Source: Bostrychus sinensis
Taxonomy: Eukaryota > Chordata > Actinopteri > Gobiiformes > Eleotridae
Assembly: GCA_020698575.1 (NCBI GenBank)
Contig: CM036240.1
Coordinates: forward strand, 27,245,211 to 27,309,210
Reading direction: 5' to 3'
Length of the DNA: 64,000 nt
Part shown: positions 63,023 through 64,000 of the stretch, in pieces
Layout: the number at the start of each line of letters is the position of its first letter
Numbering within the stretch: position 1 is the first letter of the stretch
Program-made: the position numbers and the translations under genes
Notes under the pieces: generated by a model
Told to the model about the DNA's origin: nothing
Seen by the model: only the letters and a program-made list of their open reading frames with translations
Database searches by the model: none

Positions 63023-64000
63023 TTACTTGACATTCTGTCCACATCTGTCTACATATCATAGTCATAAGTATCCAGTGTCTTTTAGCTTGTAGCTGTTAGC
63101 TGGCATTTGCTATTTACACTGTACATAGCTGAATATTAAACCACTGTACTAATGTTCTCTACCCACTCATCCACACACATCTGCTCATGTTGTTAAGAGA
63201 TTAAGACAGAGAAGTCAACATAATGAACCAATAATGAGCTTGTACGCTGTTATCTCAAATAAGGGAACCCAACACATTTTTAAATAGTAATTCTTTATTT
63301 GTTGCTCTTTGTTGGAAATCTGACATCAGCTGATTACAGAGAGGACAGGGGTAATTATACGCTGAAATGGTACACATACTGTACATAGAAAACACAATAA
63401 ATTATTTCATAAAATAAAGAATTTAGTAGAAGTGAATGTATATATTACTTCAATACTTAAAAATAATCTCAAGCTACTGGACTTGTTTTTGGACAAACAA
63501 AATGGCTGGACACACTTTTCACTAATTGCCTTTTGGTTTGGTCTTCAGATGCATTGGCGTACAGTAGGCCTACAGTTTGGAGACAAGTAGGCTATATTGT
63601 CGGGGGTAGTATATGTTGTAGAGTGACAAGTTAAAATGTGCTGCTGGCAACCTAAATGGAGTAAAAAGCATTATCTTGTACTCATCTGAAGACATTAGCA
63701 CACAAGCTAATGTGTGCTAACGGGCTAGGTGCTAGCTCGTCAACCCAAAAGTGCATTGTAGCTTGATTATTTACATTACTTGAACTGTGTCAGTGCTGCG
63801 GTAATACATTTCTAACATGAAATTCAGTAGGCTGTTTTACATTGTCATAATCACTGGCTACTTTCTTAGGCACAGAAAAATGAACAAGGCACCTCTAGCA
63901 TTTTTTAACACTGTCCACGGCAGCAAATTATACACAGTAGCTTCCAGGTCTCGATTTTACTGCACATTTGAACTAATAATAATTCCCTTCTTTTAAAAAA
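63023..64000. other. No gene seen; short repeat at 63080-63185
   Basis: The 63080-63185 block resembles 23415-23545 (CTTTTAGC(T/A)TGTAGC and TAATGTTCTCTACCCA). The rest is unassigned. Confidence 0.35.

Overview
The window looks like nuclear DNA of a bony fish, probably a percomorph teleost. It is AT-rich and vertebrate-like in composition. It carries teleost-type repeats (tRNA-derived SINE-like elements, hAT and CACTA-like MITEs, decayed non-LTR retrotransposons), and its one clear gene is closest to vertebrate B3GALT1. Species and family assignments come from recognition by eye; no search was run.

The only protein-coding gene I can support is b3galt1 (beta-1,3-galactosyltransferase 1), on the + strand at 58691-59678. 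The catalytic domain is intact. The N-terminal cytoplasmic tail and membrane anchor are split between two reading frames by what looks like one extra T at about 58722-58723. A plausible 3' splice site at 58460/58461 defines the exon start. Its 5' leader (58461-58690) holds two upstream ORFs, and the second overlaps the b3galt1 start codon as TAATG. A candidate polyadenylation signal is at 60156. The 58 kb upstream contains no convincing coding exon. It is best read as b3galt1 5' intron and/or upstream intergenic DNA.

That upstream DNA is a mosaic of repeats. It includes a giant foldback element (5083-5886), a tandem duplication (8065-8776), several hAT-like MITEs with readable 8-bp target duplications (16072-16511, 29679-30329, 35568-36002, 39708-40033, 41466-42122, 45970-46259, 55307-55759) and a CACTA-like MITE with a TAA duplication (28302-28853). 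There is also an unnamed dispersed family, here called R1, with about five copies. One R1 copy is split by a hAT insertion. A pair of inverted copies 17 kb apart (R4, 30945-31628 and 47918-48462) differ by a 190-bp nested hairpin.

Three minisatellites share a GGTT(T/C)AG core: 18985-19670, 33861-34480 (62 units of 10 bp) and 45110-45545. A fourth array (27560-28210) is built from units like the terminal inverted repeats of Tc1-like transposons. Non-LTR retrotransposon remnants lie at 17231-18345, 31825-32115, 50515-50640 and 57380-57560.

Downstream of the gene (59679-64000) are the 3' UTR, a reverse-oriented SINE-like copy (60441-60790), another teleost repeat (61955-62220) and a hAT-like element (62545-63022). 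I see no second gene.
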